Shown here piece by piece: positions 11,140 to 23,544 of a stretch of 64,000 bases of DNA; the stretch's first letter is position 1, and every line of letters begins with the position of its first letter. The notes beneath the pieces were generated by a model. That model saw only the letters and a program-made list of their open reading frames with translations. It searched no databases and was not told where the DNA came from. The position numbers and the translations under genes are program-made. The DNA is from Lateolabrax maculatus. Lineage: Eukaryota; Chordata; Actinopteri; Acropomatiformes; Lateolabracidae. The stretch lies in assembly GCA_031216445.1 (NCBI GenBank), contig CM062214.1, positions 11,959,501-12,023,500 of the forward strand. Direction: 5' to 3'.

Positions 11140-14100
11140 GTATACATACGCAGATGCTTCAAGCTACACAAAATAGATTTTTACTCCTTGTTCATTGTTC
11201 ATTTAGAAGTGTGTCACCTGAAATTCTTAACATGGCACTGATTTGAACTGCAGTTTCCCTGTCACAAGCATCACTGTTTGGCACAGTGGGGTAGGCAACA
11301 AGATGAAGCTGTCTTCTTAAATCTGTGCTTCAGATCTGTCTCTTAGAGTCATGGCTGCTTGGTTTGATGAGTCTCTTGCTGTACTGGACACAGGTGTACT
11401 AGCAAGGCCTAGTATCAAAACAATATATAATATGTTATATAAGAGGTATAAGGACTGAGTCGAAGCATCTTGCCATGAGCCCGTTCACTATTTTGATCAC
11501 TGCTGTTTGTGAATGTGTTTTTTAAATGACATACGCCGCTTAGTCCAAATATTTGTCAGTTGTGTGCAGACGAGCAGAAACACACACACACACAAGCAGA
11601 CAGAGAGAGAGAACGCGAGAGAGGGATCAGCTGACTGTAAAGGAAGGAATCTCTGTCTGTCTGTCTGTCTGTCTGTGTAAACGTGTCTATGACTGTCCTT
11701 CGCATATGGCCAGTTCTCAACAACGCTGCAAGCTGCACGTCCGAACAGGCACACGTTCAGAACCAGCGCGCCCCCGAACAGGCACTGCTCTAGTAATTTA
11801 AATGTATTTCCTTGACGCTGTGTGTTGTACGGAATGCGCCGGGAGTGTCTGGTCATTATGTTGTTAAATTTCTGCTTGGATGAGCAGAGCATCCTCGTAG
11901 CTGGGCTTTAGGTAGGCTGCAGCCCACCGAATGATAGGGCACTGGGAGGCAGTGAGGTGAAGTGGCTCATATCACACTCAGCTGAAGGTCCCTTTCCTGT
12001 CAAGCTTGATATACAATCATCTGTCATCCTGTTGTAGTGATAGGTAATGCCAATTATTCTACCAAATATGCATGTATCAGACTAGGTGACAGAAAATAGT
12101 AATCAAGGCCTGCTATGAGACATCCAAATAGTGTGCATTGCTCACATCAGATGCAGTATGACTGGAATAGACAGTTGGGCAGGCATTTGAGGCTGATGTT
12201 ATTGACAACTGAGTGAGATAAACTAAATTGATATTGTTCCAACATTTTTCTTGATTGTGTTTTGTTTATGTTTGCCTTTGGACCTGCCCCATTAACTCAT
12301 TGTCCCTGTTATTATGGTGCAGTACCACTGCCATGTGTGAGGCATATGCTTCCATCAAACTCTCATTAACCTTGTGTCTGAATATGTCCTGCATGGTGAG
12401 ATTACTCTCCGAGATTCCCCTCACACAACAGAGCGGCCATTTACAGCTCGATGATGATTAACAGTCCAAACAAACAGTTGTCCTCCAGACTGAGCTCAGA
12501 CAACTGTGACTGCAATGTGTTCTTCAGGTGCTGGAGAAAAACAAAAGCATACAATAATTTTGTTCTCAAAGTGGAAAAGATGGTATTCATTTTTTGCCTC
12601 AGTAGCTAGACTGGGTTGTCCACTCACTGCTGGGTTGGCGGTCCAATGCCCCGGCTCTCTGTCCATGTGTCGAAGTGTCCTTGAGCACATGAAACCCCAA
12701 GTTGCTCCCTGGGAGCCCACAGACTGCCAACTTCTCCTAATGTATAGGATGTGTCAAATGAAGAGACAAATTTTGTTTCAATATATGTAAAATGCTGAGA
12801 AATTACAAACAAGGCTGAAATGCTTAAGCCCTGATTCTTCTTCTTCTTTTACTTTAAGTCTATAAGGCCTGATTGCTTCTGACAGTGATTCATTTGACCA
12901 ATTAAACTGCACAGTGCTAAGCATTTTTTCCTTTTCTGGGGATTTTCATTTGTGTAATTCTTTTTTTATAAATGCCAACTGTACTGCTCCTAATCTGGCC
13001 CCTTTCACAAATGTGACACTGGTGCACCTCCACGGCTTAGTACTACTCCTCAGGAAATTAACAAAAATCTGTAGGTCATGCCCCACAATTCAGCATGTCA
13101 ATATGTCTTATACAAGCAAACATTTGAACATGAATTGGCTTGGTTTCTTGCAGACATAATTGCCTCACTCGACTTGATGAGAAGATGAGCTTCTACTGCA
13201 GGGCCTATGTATGTATAATAAAGTGCTTGTTGCATAGAAACTCTTGCCTGCTAATAGGCTAATAATTAAATCAATTTGTAGACAAAAAAAATAATAATTT
13301 AAATCTTAAATGTAACACGTTTTCAGAAGTTAAACAAAAAAATGTCACAATTCTCCACTAAAAAAGTAACCTATATACTAAAGGGCATTTTGAACTTTGA
13401 CAGGTTTTGTGCCCACTGCATTTACATTTTATGCAATTTCCATAAAATGCACTGCTGTTTCACACTCAATAGAATTTCCTCACATTTGGATTTTCTCACA
13501 GATGGCCTATGAAGAGGTCCATTAACACAGAGAAAAGCTGAGCTGAGTTTTAAATGCTATAAGAAGGAGAGCCATCTATTTTCATCGAAGGGCAAAGGGT
13601 GGAAGGTCAGCAATTACACAGCAATTGGTGGGTCTAACTCCGCTTTCCTCTGACAGTAAATAGGTTATGTGCATATACAAAATCTGAATTGATGAAATCA
13701 AGCAATTTATGCCACACCATTTAAAATTTAAATTGACGTGGATAAATGGGGTGAGGGTCTTCCAAAATGGTGAGCTATCTGTTTGCATTCATTATGGGTC
13801 TAATAAAGTTTGCTGTCGTGCCAGCATGTGATTAATATTTGTTTTAATTCCATTCAAGCTCTGAGTTAACACACAGCAATCAATATTTAATGTTTTCTGT
13901 GAATATTCATAATTGCGCTGTGAGAGAGTAATTGGTTAGCAGCACAATGGCCCACATTCTCTCGGTGTGTGAAAAAGGAAAAGTAAACATTTCTGCCATC
14001 TATTTCAGGAAAGACAGAGCTGTGTTTTTGCAGGCATCAACACACTGAACAAGTTGTGGGTACGTGTTTAAGCAAGAAGTCGAGTTAGAAGTCAGGGCAA

Positions 14101-14575
14101 CATATCCCATTACAGGGAAAAACAATAAGATTTTTATTTATATTTCAATATCGTGGTAAGAGTTGGCATGTCATTGCTTTTAAAAGCATCATCACATTTT
14201 TTTCAATAGCCAAAAGAAGGCTTTATTATTTTTTCTTATACTCTGGCAACAGTCCAGCTAAGACTTCCTAATGAAATGTATTTTATGCAAAGAGAACTTA
14301 AGATGAGCTGACTTTACAATTTTACTTTATGTGAAGCTGCCCTCAGAGTCCAAGGTTAAGTGAGGCAAAATTAAATGAATATTGCTGTATTGTTTGTCTC
14401 AAAATTCACAGATGACGGGGCGGGGGGACATTAACTATGGAGCTTTGGGGAGAGCAACCGTCTCCATATTACACCACTGATCAGTTCACATCATAGTAAT
14501 GCTCCAATTAAATGAATGAAAATAGTAAACCAACTCAGTGGCACAGTTTCATATTTTCTTTATTTTTCTAGCTAG
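11140..14575. other. Non-coding stretch
   Basis: Apart from the microsatellite cluster at 11581-11677 I see no gene or recognised element. The DNA near 11700-11860 is somewhat CpG-richer. The block 13800-13960 is AT-rich with TAATTGG and ATTAATATT words and may be a conserved non-coding element. Confidence 0.5.
11581..11677. repeat. Compound microsatellite: CA, GA and CTGT runs
   Basis: A (CA)n run lies at 11581-11595. GAGA-rich DNA lies at about 11600-11625. A run of about six CTGT units lies at 11653-11677. On the minus strand these give the CACA/ACAG runs that create artificial open frames through this area. Confidence 0.9.
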
Positions 14576-14577
14576 GT

Positions 14578-14850
14578 CAGTGGGGGAGGAAGTGTTCAGG
14601 TCCTTTACTTAAGAAAACGTACTAATACCACATTGATAAAATACTCTGCTACAAGTAAAGGTCCTGCATTGAAAACTGTTACTTAAGTAAAAGTATGTAA
14701 GTTTAATCAGGTAAATGTACTCAATGCAGAAAAATGTTCCATGTAACTTTTATATTATACTGTATATCATATCATAGATATTATTACTCATGCATTAATG
14801 TAAAAGCAGGATTTGTTGGGATGGAGCTCATTTTGAACTATTTTGTATTT
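14578..14850 (+). mobile_element. Fish MITE-like repeat (CAGTGGGGGA...ACTTAAGTA family), right end lost
   Basis: It starts CAGTGGGGGAGGAAGTGTTC and continues with the words GGTCCTTTACTTAAG, CTACAAGTAAAGGTCCTGCA and TTACTTAAGTAAAAGTATG. I recognise this pattern as a very common non-autonomous DNA transposon of percomorph fish, whose outer ends read CAGTGG and CCACTG. The complementary right end is not present. The copy runs into a different repeat at about 14853, so it is truncated or was interrupted. Class (hAT-like) is from memory. Confidence 0.65.
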
Positions 14851-14852
14851 GA

Positions 14853-15000
14853 CTGCAACTAATGATGATTTTTATTATGGATTAATCTGCTGATTATTAT
14901 CTCAAAGGAGACACCTTCACAATGCAATTGTTTTGTCCAACCAAAAGTCCAAACCTCAACATTATTAAAAATACTTTCAAATTATTAAAATAATTCAAAG
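14853..15000 (+). repeat. Fish interspersed repeat (GATTAATCTG...TTGTTTTGTCC family)
   Basis: CTGCAACTAATGATGATTTT, GGATTAATCTGCTGATTAT and TTGTTTTGTCCAACCAAAAG appear in the order expected for a dispersed repeat known in many percomorph genomes. The stretch is diverged and lacks several internal segments. It directly abuts the preceding MITE-like repeat, so the two form a composite. Confidence 0.6.
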
Positions 15001-17280
15001 GCACTCTCTTCTTTCTTATCGTAACAAAGTTTGGCCTTGTAAAGAAACAGTATATCTCTGGCAAAAAATGAGACAGATGAGAGGTGAAGATTATGATTAT
15101 TGGATTATGCACAAAGCATGCTTCTGCATTACAACTTCAGTGTAATTAAGCCATTACTCATGTTATGAGGCTAGAAGATAGTCACAAGGGACTTTGGTGA
15201 TAGTTTCTCATTAACTGTTTCCTTGTTAAACTTTGCTTGCCCTTTGTCTTACATTTGATGCTGAATTATAGAAACATAATTAGAATATGTGGCATAATAA
15301 AGCATTAGATGTTTATTGAATCATCTACTAACTTTGAGCTGTCATCATATTGCTAATTAACCTGAATGTTCGCCAGCAAAACAATACTTTACCATAACAG
15401 CCATGGAAATAGATTGACTACAACTGCACAGTTTACTCAAATGGACATCACTGCTAGTGGACAACCTAATCACATTGGGAAGTATAACATCTTTACTTTA
15501 CGTGGGTTAAACATGGGTTAATAACAAATTAAACAAGGAATAAGATTATGGACCACCGTAATTTGAAATTATAAAAGTCATCAAAGGAATTGTTCATGAG
15601 CATTTATTTAAAAGACCAGTATGCATATCAAAGGATGTGAAACACTTCTTTGTTTGTGTATGCTTGCACACTGTGAGAGTGAAGGTACTTCGTAAAAAAG
15701 TTCAATTTCATACAGACTTTGGTCTCTAATGGGGCTTTATTGCCTTAACCAAAGAATTTTATTTGCACATATTTAGCCAATCACAAAAAGCTTCTCTATC
15801 GCTCTGTGCTCATTGCAAGCATAGTTTAACACTGTATACAAGTCTAAAACTTTTTAAGTAATGTCTGGCTTGTCCAAGTCTGATCAGTGTCATTGATTTC
15901 ATTTGTCTCAAAAGATTTGGTCTGGTTTCACGGCTCTTTCTGCAGTGTTGTGTTGTGCCACACTCCAAACATGTGTCTTGAATACCCTGAACAAAAGTGT
16001 AACTGCAGAGTTAACCAATTATGAGAAGACGGCATTGTCAGAGTATTTCCTGATAAACACAATTCCATGCTGGCTACAGGTTTTCTTCTGGTGTTACTAA
16101 TGATACATTCCACCGCAAACTGAGATGAGAAAATGGAGAAGTTGGCAACAGTGGGTTATTAGAGCTGTTTTTGTCGTAACTGCTTAGTTCCGTATACTGC
16201 TTAGTTTCAGTATGAGCATGGTGGGAAAGACTAATGGCCTCACAAAGGCTTTGTCCGTCATATTATGGCCCTGTCTAAAGTCTGACAGTCATCACCCAGT
16301 GTCAAAGGTCTGGTGTGGTCTGTTTAATCACAACTGTGATGTTGCATTATAAAATAGTACACCATGAAGCGCTGCATTGCACAGGGTGGGGACAAGCATG
16401 CCGCAACTGCTATGTGGCAGCGACAGCAGGGTTTTAAGCCCAGGTGTAGTTACTCTTTAAAGACTAATTCTTCACTTTGTCATCTTTTCACCCCTGAGGG
16501 AGAGATGAGCAGCAGGCCCCTGCTGCTGCCCCTTTCAGAGCCTACATTCCAGCGGGCAAACAGGTTTTTAATGTTGAGTGCAGAAAGTTCCCTCTGAGGA
16601 TTGATCCTCAGGGCATTGTCTGCACTCTCTTGTCTCCTTGTAGGGAAAAGAATGGCAGGTTAGCCACACCTCTAGGAGCCTGGTCAAAGACAGGCTTGAG
16701 CATAGCAAGCTCATATGGAAAAGCCAGCCCAAAGCCTTTGAGATCAGTGAATGAAGGCAAGGCGCCAGCCCATTTGAGACATACGATGCATGCTGTCCTC
16801 AACTGACCAGCACAACAAGGTGCAACAACTACCTCTGGATATTAAAGCCAATGTAGCATGTTTCATACTCAACTGGTCAGTTTCTATATACAAACTCACT
16901 CCCACTCCAACCTGCCTTCACTTTTGACTCTCATCTGCATACAAACTAAGTGTTCACTTTGATAGTGGTCAATAATCTAGTGAGGGGAAAACAGAGAAAA
17001 AGACAAAATTATAAAACAATTCTAATTAAAAATCTTTAAATTGAGCATCACGCATTAGATCAAGCATTTCAACCAACATTGCCTTTTAAGTAGTTCAGAT
17101 ATTTGTGCATTTACTTGAGGCTTATCAAAGACTAAATGTGGATATTGTTGACACTGGCTCCAATTAGCGTTACAGCAATCTCCTTGCTATATCAAATTTT
17201 TTAAGGGGGCCTTCTGTGAGATAGAAGGATACGTATAAATAAACATAAAAGAGGGCTCCCCACATGATTACAGAACTAGA
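15000..17280. other. AT-rich non-coding stretch
   Basis: No gene, RNA gene or recognised element is seen. A small perfect palindrome CTGAGGATTGATCCTCAG lies near 16594-16611. Confidence 0.55.
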
Positions 17281-17525
17281 GTTTGTCTGTTTTTTCAGCA
17301 AGGTTACGGAACAACTACCGGCCCGATTTTTATGCAACTTCGTGGAAGGGTGTAGCATTGAGCCAAGGAATAACCCATTCAATTTTGGAGTGGATCCAGA
17401 TCCGACTCACGAACAAACAATAATAACGAATCCCACTCACGTTGTGCTTGCAGATTATGCATATCAAAGAAGACTGGGTTATTGACCCTGGCGTAGGTCT
17501 GCGCTCACTGAGTGCCCTTCTAGTA
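17281..17525 (+). repeat. Fish interspersed repeat (TCTGCGCTC..GAGTGCCCTTCTAGT family)
   Basis: The sequence contains AGCAAGGTTACGGAACAACT, GGAAGGGTGTAGCATTGAGC, CCATTCAATTTTGGAGTGGA and, at the end, GGCGTAGGTCTGCGCTCACT followed by GAGTGCCCTTCTAGT. These match in order a dispersed repeat I know from teleost genomes. The short frame of 73 codons across it is not a gene. The element class is not certain, and the 5' boundary is approximate. Confidence 0.65.
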
Positions 17526-17529
17526 CTTT

Positions 17530-20500
17530 TGTGCAATTCTGCAGTTAACAATACATCTATAAAACCAAAAGGAAAACCTGAAGAGATAGATAAAAGTCCA
17601 TATTTGTCCTCCTGAAAGACAGAGAAAGAAGGCAACAGAAAGGAGAGGAGAACCAGAGACATAGAAGCATTTTTCATATCCAGCTGCTCAGGTACAGTAT
17701 ATTAGACAATGTGGAGAAGAGGGCTTGGCGACCCGTGTCCCCCACCTTTCAAATCCCATCTCCCTCAATGAAATCAGGTGTCAAGGTTTGCAGAGGATGT
17801 AGTGAAAACAAGCCAAACTCGATCACGGCTGGAGCTGTCACAGCTGTTGAGAGAGCCGATAAAATAACCTAATAAAGAAGAGAGAGTTGTCTTCTCTGTA
17901 CTGCCATTGTGGACAGCAAGGCAGAAACATTTTACAATGGCATCCGTGCATGAGATTGTGATAAACTTGCTGAACAATTTAAAGCACTTGAGTAAATCTG
18001 TTTGGTGTGTTGAACAATTTGGGAACCAGCATGGAAAGTGTTGTGTTATACTGTTATAAAATAGAAAATGGTTGTTTTGACACCAATGTTCCAAACCAAT
18101 GATAATGGAAAATTTTGATGTATTTGAAAGGTACCGAATTGATTTTAAATTAAAGGAGAGATTGCTCGCCAATAAACAGTGATGTGTTGAACTGCTACAG
18201 AAGAAAAAAACTATTTCAGAAATTAATTATTTAGATTTTAAATGTAGAAAAGAAAGTCTTTGCTCGGAAAAACATCCGCAGTTATGATTTTAGGATTGAA
18301 ACATGCTTCTTTTATAAAGCGCTCCAGTAATCTAAAAACTACAAGACTTCACTATCATGACAGTAGGATTGCAGGCTGGGGACCCTTAAGAGAAAATTTG
18401 TTTTCCTGTAATTTCACCTACCTTTCACATATTTTTTACGTCTGAATTCTTTTTTCTCTGCTGTATGACAGGATATAAATTAGTAGTCTACAATTTTAAA
18501 GTGTCTCCGTATTAGTTGTGGAGTACTTCCGTTAATTCTGAACCATTACCTTAAAATAATCTAAACTAAGCAACTGTCGTAACTATAGTAAGAAGGCTAA
18601 AGTCAGTTCTCCAGGTTACTGTGTGAGTACTGTGCTATTTGTATTAAAGTTTTGGGTCTCTTTTAAGGAAAACGTTTAAGTGGTGTTGGTGTATAAATAA
18701 TACTGCAATTTACATGCATTTATTTATTTTGTTAGACTACTATTAATCTGGAAAGCCTGATAACCAATTCCATTATTATATAATTTATTAAATTGATCTA
18801 AGTATTAGTGCCCACCTCTGAAATCAAACCCTCTGGGACTGATGGTTGATATTCTGCATCAGCACCAAGTAGAAAATGCCAAATTATTTGATATCTTGAG
18901 TGTGAAGAAGAAAGTGTCAATATTGCACGCATGTGCATGTCAGACCACTCAGACTTTTGTGTATATTGACCATTAGACTAAAGACTAAAGACAGTCATTG
19001 GCTTATATTTGAATCCATATCCAGAGGGCATGTCGTGCCTCTGTTCCCCCCTCCTGTTTGCAGCGATAGGTCATAGCTCTGTTTTATTTCTTTTGTCTTG
19101 TTATTCAGTCTTATTTCCTGTTTTATTTTGTAATAGTCTCCTCTTGACTTGTTTAGGTTGCTTCACTTCTAGCCCTTGTTTGCTTTTCAGGCCTGCGTGA
19201 TTTCCCTGATTGGTTTCACATGTCCTTCATCATCCCTCCCTCCCAAGTGTATTCAGTCTATTTGTTCCTCTGTCTCTCTGTCAGTTCGTCTTAGTTTGAG
19301 GTTGGTTTCTGTCCTTGTGTTCTCCCAGAATTTTGATGCCGTACCTGGATCCATATTTTCACAAATCCCACTCCCTATCATCATGCAACTTGTCTGTGTC
19401 TGCGTTTGGGTCCTACCCCTGTGTTCCCTGGCAACGAACCCTGACAGGGCAGGCCCCTGTATTAGTTTTACTGCTAAACTTTGAAAGTTGTACCATCTTG
19501 TCTGCTATTGTTTCCTGGACCCTCATGGGGGCTGTCCTCTCATAGATTGACCAGAAATGATGGATAGCACTGCAATCTGTCATCCACCGTCATTTCCCTC
19601 TCTGAACGTATCCTCCTCTGTCCCTCTATCCTGACACAGTACGATAGTCACAGGTGACACAACTAATATCATATGTCACCTGTCACCTCACTGTGTGAAA
19701 TGCAAAGGAAGGGGATTGATTTTTGACTCATAGTTTCCTTCACAATGCCTTTACATGTCATTTGATGTAATTTAATGTATCCATTGTAAAATGGTCAATT
19801 GCCTGTGAATTATATAAATTTGAAGTTATACATTAAGAATAAAATCAGGTATTATACAGATTTATTGTTACAGATTAAATAAAAAAAAATTATCAAAGAA
19901 CTGATTTTACAATATTTGTACTCTAACAGCAGGTTTATGTGCTGCAGTGCTGACATTTAATCTGTAATACACAAAATATGCTCTTAATTTTCAATGCCAA
20001 CACTATGGAATCAATTAAGGGATAAAAAGTACATCAGCATCATAAAGTATAGACATAATATTTGGTAATAATTTATTTCTTCTTGTAACCCATTTGTTAA
20101 TTTGACGTCATGCTGGCATCCAGTTTAACGTGTCAGAAAAAGCAAACATGATCCCTTTCAAATTATAATACAGCATTGAATTAATTCATGTGGCGAGCAG
20201 TCTGACGTGCGCACCTAATTCAGGCTCGTCCTTAACTGCCCTTTATTATGTTATAAGCTGATACTTGTTCACAAATTAGACTCAAGCGGTGTCATTAATT
20301 ATGGGCTAAGATCAATTGTTATTTTAGCCACTAGTCTGACTTCAGCACTAAGAGAGGGTTGAGGATGGTGAGGAGGCAGAGGATGACACCACAAGGCCAT
20401 AACGAGTTGTGTCTTACCCATTAATCAATGCCTTCCACACAATTTGCTGTCTGTGAATTGGGACTGACCTGTCTCAAGGGTCACTTGCCAATTTTCGGCT

Positions 20501-22585
20501 GCAGTCAGCCCGCATCACGCTGAGCTCTGTGCTTATGCCCAGTGTTCCTTTTGAGTGATCCCATCTTTAAGATCATGGCTGCCGCATTCCTCTCTCTGTG
20601 AGGGTGATATCATTCTCACTAAAGGCACTCGGCACTGGGGATTTAAGGAGGTTATTTACCACTGCTAATGGTGGGTGGATAGGTATAGGATGATTGTGTG
20701 TACGTCTTATGGTTTTGTTCATTCATGTGTAGCACCATTTCCTATGCAAAATGCATTAAGAAACTGCAGCATACTGTTGATAGCTGAAAAAGACCATTTC
20801 CCAGAAATGCTACAACTCAATAGGATGCATAATGTTGCAGTGGTGTCAATGATATTGTCTCAGAAAGCTGTTGGACTCTAAGGAGTTTCATCTTTCATCT
20901 CCCACAATTATGAAAACAAAAAAAAATACTTATAACACAACTATTTTTGTGTAACCATTACAGATTTTTTTCACAGAAGACACACACTACTGCTGATGCA
21001 ATTGACCATTCGCTTTGTCGGTCCCCTTAGTTACTGTTGCTATGAAGCTATGAATATAAATATGCACTTGATGGCTACATACACATTGTGCTAAAACACT
21101 GGAGCTAATGTCCCAGACACAGAGTCAGTATCCTTACCGCTCGATGACCCAGCTAAAGATATTATTTAGCATAAATGCTTATTCATTTTTACTTTTAGGT
21201 TGAGGACTAAGTGATGTATTCTTATCTTAAGTAAAATTGGCTGGAGTTGCTGGACAATAAACCTCCTCAAAACCATATAAAGAGCAGGACAGAGTCACTA
21301 AGTTAGTTAGCAGGCCATGCAAATGATTGCAGCTTACATCAGAACAGATGAACAGCACAGTTTAATAGATTTCTGACACTTTCGCTTTTTAGATTTTCGG
21401 TTTTGGAAAGGCTAAAAGACACCACCCTTAATTCCAAATATTGTTCTAACTAGAGCCCCATGCACCCCGCTTTGACATGTGGACAAATCCAAAGCTTTAC
21501 AGGCATGATGTTCCTGGTTACGGTTGCTAAGCTGTGATTGGGTTCATGGCAGGGGTTTAGTGAGTTTTTTTTTTTTTTTTTGAGGGACAGCTCAGATAAC
21601 TGCTAAGTCTAAAAATATGACACACTAACCCTTCCACATCAACTTTGAGAGCCAATTATAATCTCATATTAAATTTATTTCAATTTATAGCTCTAATTCA
21701 ATGCAGTAGGCACAATCTAGCTATCACAAATTTAACTGAGGTGTCTCACCTGGTGCCGAGAAGTGCTTTCTCTCTCCAGGTGAAAAGTCAGTCACAAAAA
21801 GCGGATATTTTGTCTGCAGAGTATAGACCTATATACTCATACATTCCAGACTTTCACTGCTTCAGGATGCAATATGAAACAGCATTTTTGGGACTGACAG
21901 ACCAAAAGTATGATTTATACAAGCTGCTTGCGGTCGCAACTAAAAGGGACCTTTGATATCAGTCCTACATGGCCAACCAAATCACCTCTATTGCATCCAT
22001 CAGAAGAGCAGTGTGGGGTACAGGTCCACTCTGGCCTCTTGCCATTACATCCCTGTTGGTGGAGTAACCTGCCAGCTTAAAAAAAAAAAACATAATTGCC
22101 CACTGGTTTTTTTTTCTGCCTCCTCTCCTCACCGTCTCCCTTTTAACTGACAGTAAAAGTACAGAGATTTTCGCATGTTGAATGTAATTGGTTTGAATGA
22201 GGACGTGCACATTAATGGTAATAACGTTTTAAGATATTTTAATTTCATATGATGTGTAATTGAAACAAGGAGCTCCAGTGCTTGAGGGGTATTTAATTAA
22301 AAACCGTTACACAAAACAGTCTGAAAAAACACTTAGGGAATTGAGGAATTAATTATGTACAAGTTTGCAAACAAAAAGCTGGTGAGATAGGAGATGATTA
22401 TTATTGTTCTGTGGTATATTTGATTAAAACATACACTTACAGTTTGCTGCAGCTATGATTTAGATTAAATTAATACATTTCCAGTGTAAGCAAAGTGGGA
22501 CTTCTCTAAATGATGTGTTGCATCCAGGGGAACATGATACCCTGCATCACTTACTTTACATTTCACCTGTTGACTCATGTCCAGC
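17530..22585. other. Non-coding stretch
   Basis: I see no gene or recognised mobile element. The DNA at 19020-19560 is pyrimidine-rich. Two blocks, 20095-20340 and 20461-20660, have the look of conserved non-coding elements. Confidence 0.5.
21565..21581. repeat. T17 homopolymer run
   Basis: An uninterrupted run of 17 T residues. On the minus strand it would be a poly(A) tract, but no retroposed gene or SINE body can be recognised on either side. Confidence 0.9.
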
Positions 22586-22589
22586 CGTA

Positions 22590-23095
22590 GCCTGGCATCG
22601 AACCTCTCAGTTCATTTTCAATTTCCAAGGGCCATTATCAACGAGTGGAGACAACCAATCAGAGCAACGAAACACCAGCCTGTTGTACAGTATGTCCTGT
22701 CAGAAGTACAGCAAACACATATTTCTTATCAACATGAAGGTAAGTGCAGTTGTTTGTTCTTCTTTTAGAGAAAATGTACTGCCCAGTCTATTTAATACTG
22801 CTGCTATAGCCGGCCGTGGAATGTTCCGCATCGGCGGCAGCCGTCTTGATTATTTACAAAGACAGCGCTCCTCTCTTTCAGTCATCATATTAAAGCTGCC
22901 TCATATTAGATAAACTGTTGTGATTGGCTCGCCACATACCAGTTCCAAGGAAATCTGTCTGAATGGGAGAGGGGCGAGACGTATTTGCCAGAGCAGATAA
23001 AACATGAGCTCTCAGATTCGTCCAGGCTAGTTCAGACCAGTTCTGCCAACCTGTGCCACATACAGCAGCAGTAGTTTAGAACGGCAGATATAACA
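22590..23095. repeat. Fish interspersed repeat with GC-rich core
   Basis: Words such as GAGACAACCAATCAGAGCAA, GATTATTTACAAAGACAGCG, CTCCTCTCTTTCAGTCATCA and GATTGGCTCGCCACATACC follow each other as in a dispersed fish repeat that I recall, probably from a non-autonomous DNA transposon. A GTAAGTGCAG donor-like site (22741) followed by TTCTTCTTTTAG (22758-22769) sits inside. Two open frames of 132 and 63 codons lie here, but neither encodes a recognisable domain. Ends are approximate. Confidence 0.45.
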
Positions 23096-23135
23096 TATCA
23101 GTGTTGCCAAATACAGACAAAGTTCATGTAATCTT

Positions 23136-23543
23136 AAGCCCCTTTCACACATGAGGTCCAGACAATGTGCTGACAATCGGGTCCGGACTATGTGCAGAGT
23201 TGCCCTTTCACACATGCAGCACACAGCAGGAGATGTCCGTGTCAGTAGCGTTCACACTAATCGGAAATAGTCTGTTTTCCAGCACCAGCCTCATACGTAA
23301 AATACAGCGGCTCTGGATGAGAACAGCTGACCGCTGGAAGTCAACACGCCCACTCACTCACCGCAAATTGTCCAGACAATTACCTGCTGCATTCACACAT
23401 GGGCTCACCCGGATATTACGCAGACATTGTACTAGGGAGCTGGCTGGTTAAAGTCCATTTAAAGTCCTCTTCAACTTACGGAGACATTTGTCTGAAAAAT
23501 GTCTGGACAATGTCGGGTAGCAGTGCCTGTGTGAAAGGGGCTT
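23136..23543. mobile_element. MITE with 16-bp terminal inverted repeats (AAGCCCCTTTCACACA)
   Basis: The left end AAGCCCCTTTCACACA (23136-23151) is exactly matched by TGTGTGAAAGGGGCTT at 23528-23543, giving a 408-bp element without coding capacity. The end sequence is that of a dispersed MITE family of fish. Counting one base fewer in each end, the flanks read TTA and TTG, compatible with a decayed three-base target duplication of the PIF/Harbinger type. Words such as CCAGACAATGT and TGTCTGGACAATGTC recur inside in both orientations. The element directly follows the repeat at 22590-23095. Confidence 0.8.
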
Positions 23544-23544
23544 T

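Noticed and set aside
11497..11892. 131-codon minus-strand open frame
   Set aside because: Much of it is translated CAGA and CA microsatellite (TDRQTDRQ and CVCVCV runs).
17774..18172. 132-codon minus-strand open frame
   Set aside because: The sequence is rich in Ser, Asn and Phe from AT-rich DNA, and no family resemblance was found.
22515..22913. 132-codon plus-strand open frame
   Set aside because: It lies mostly within a dispersed fish repeat and encodes no known domain.
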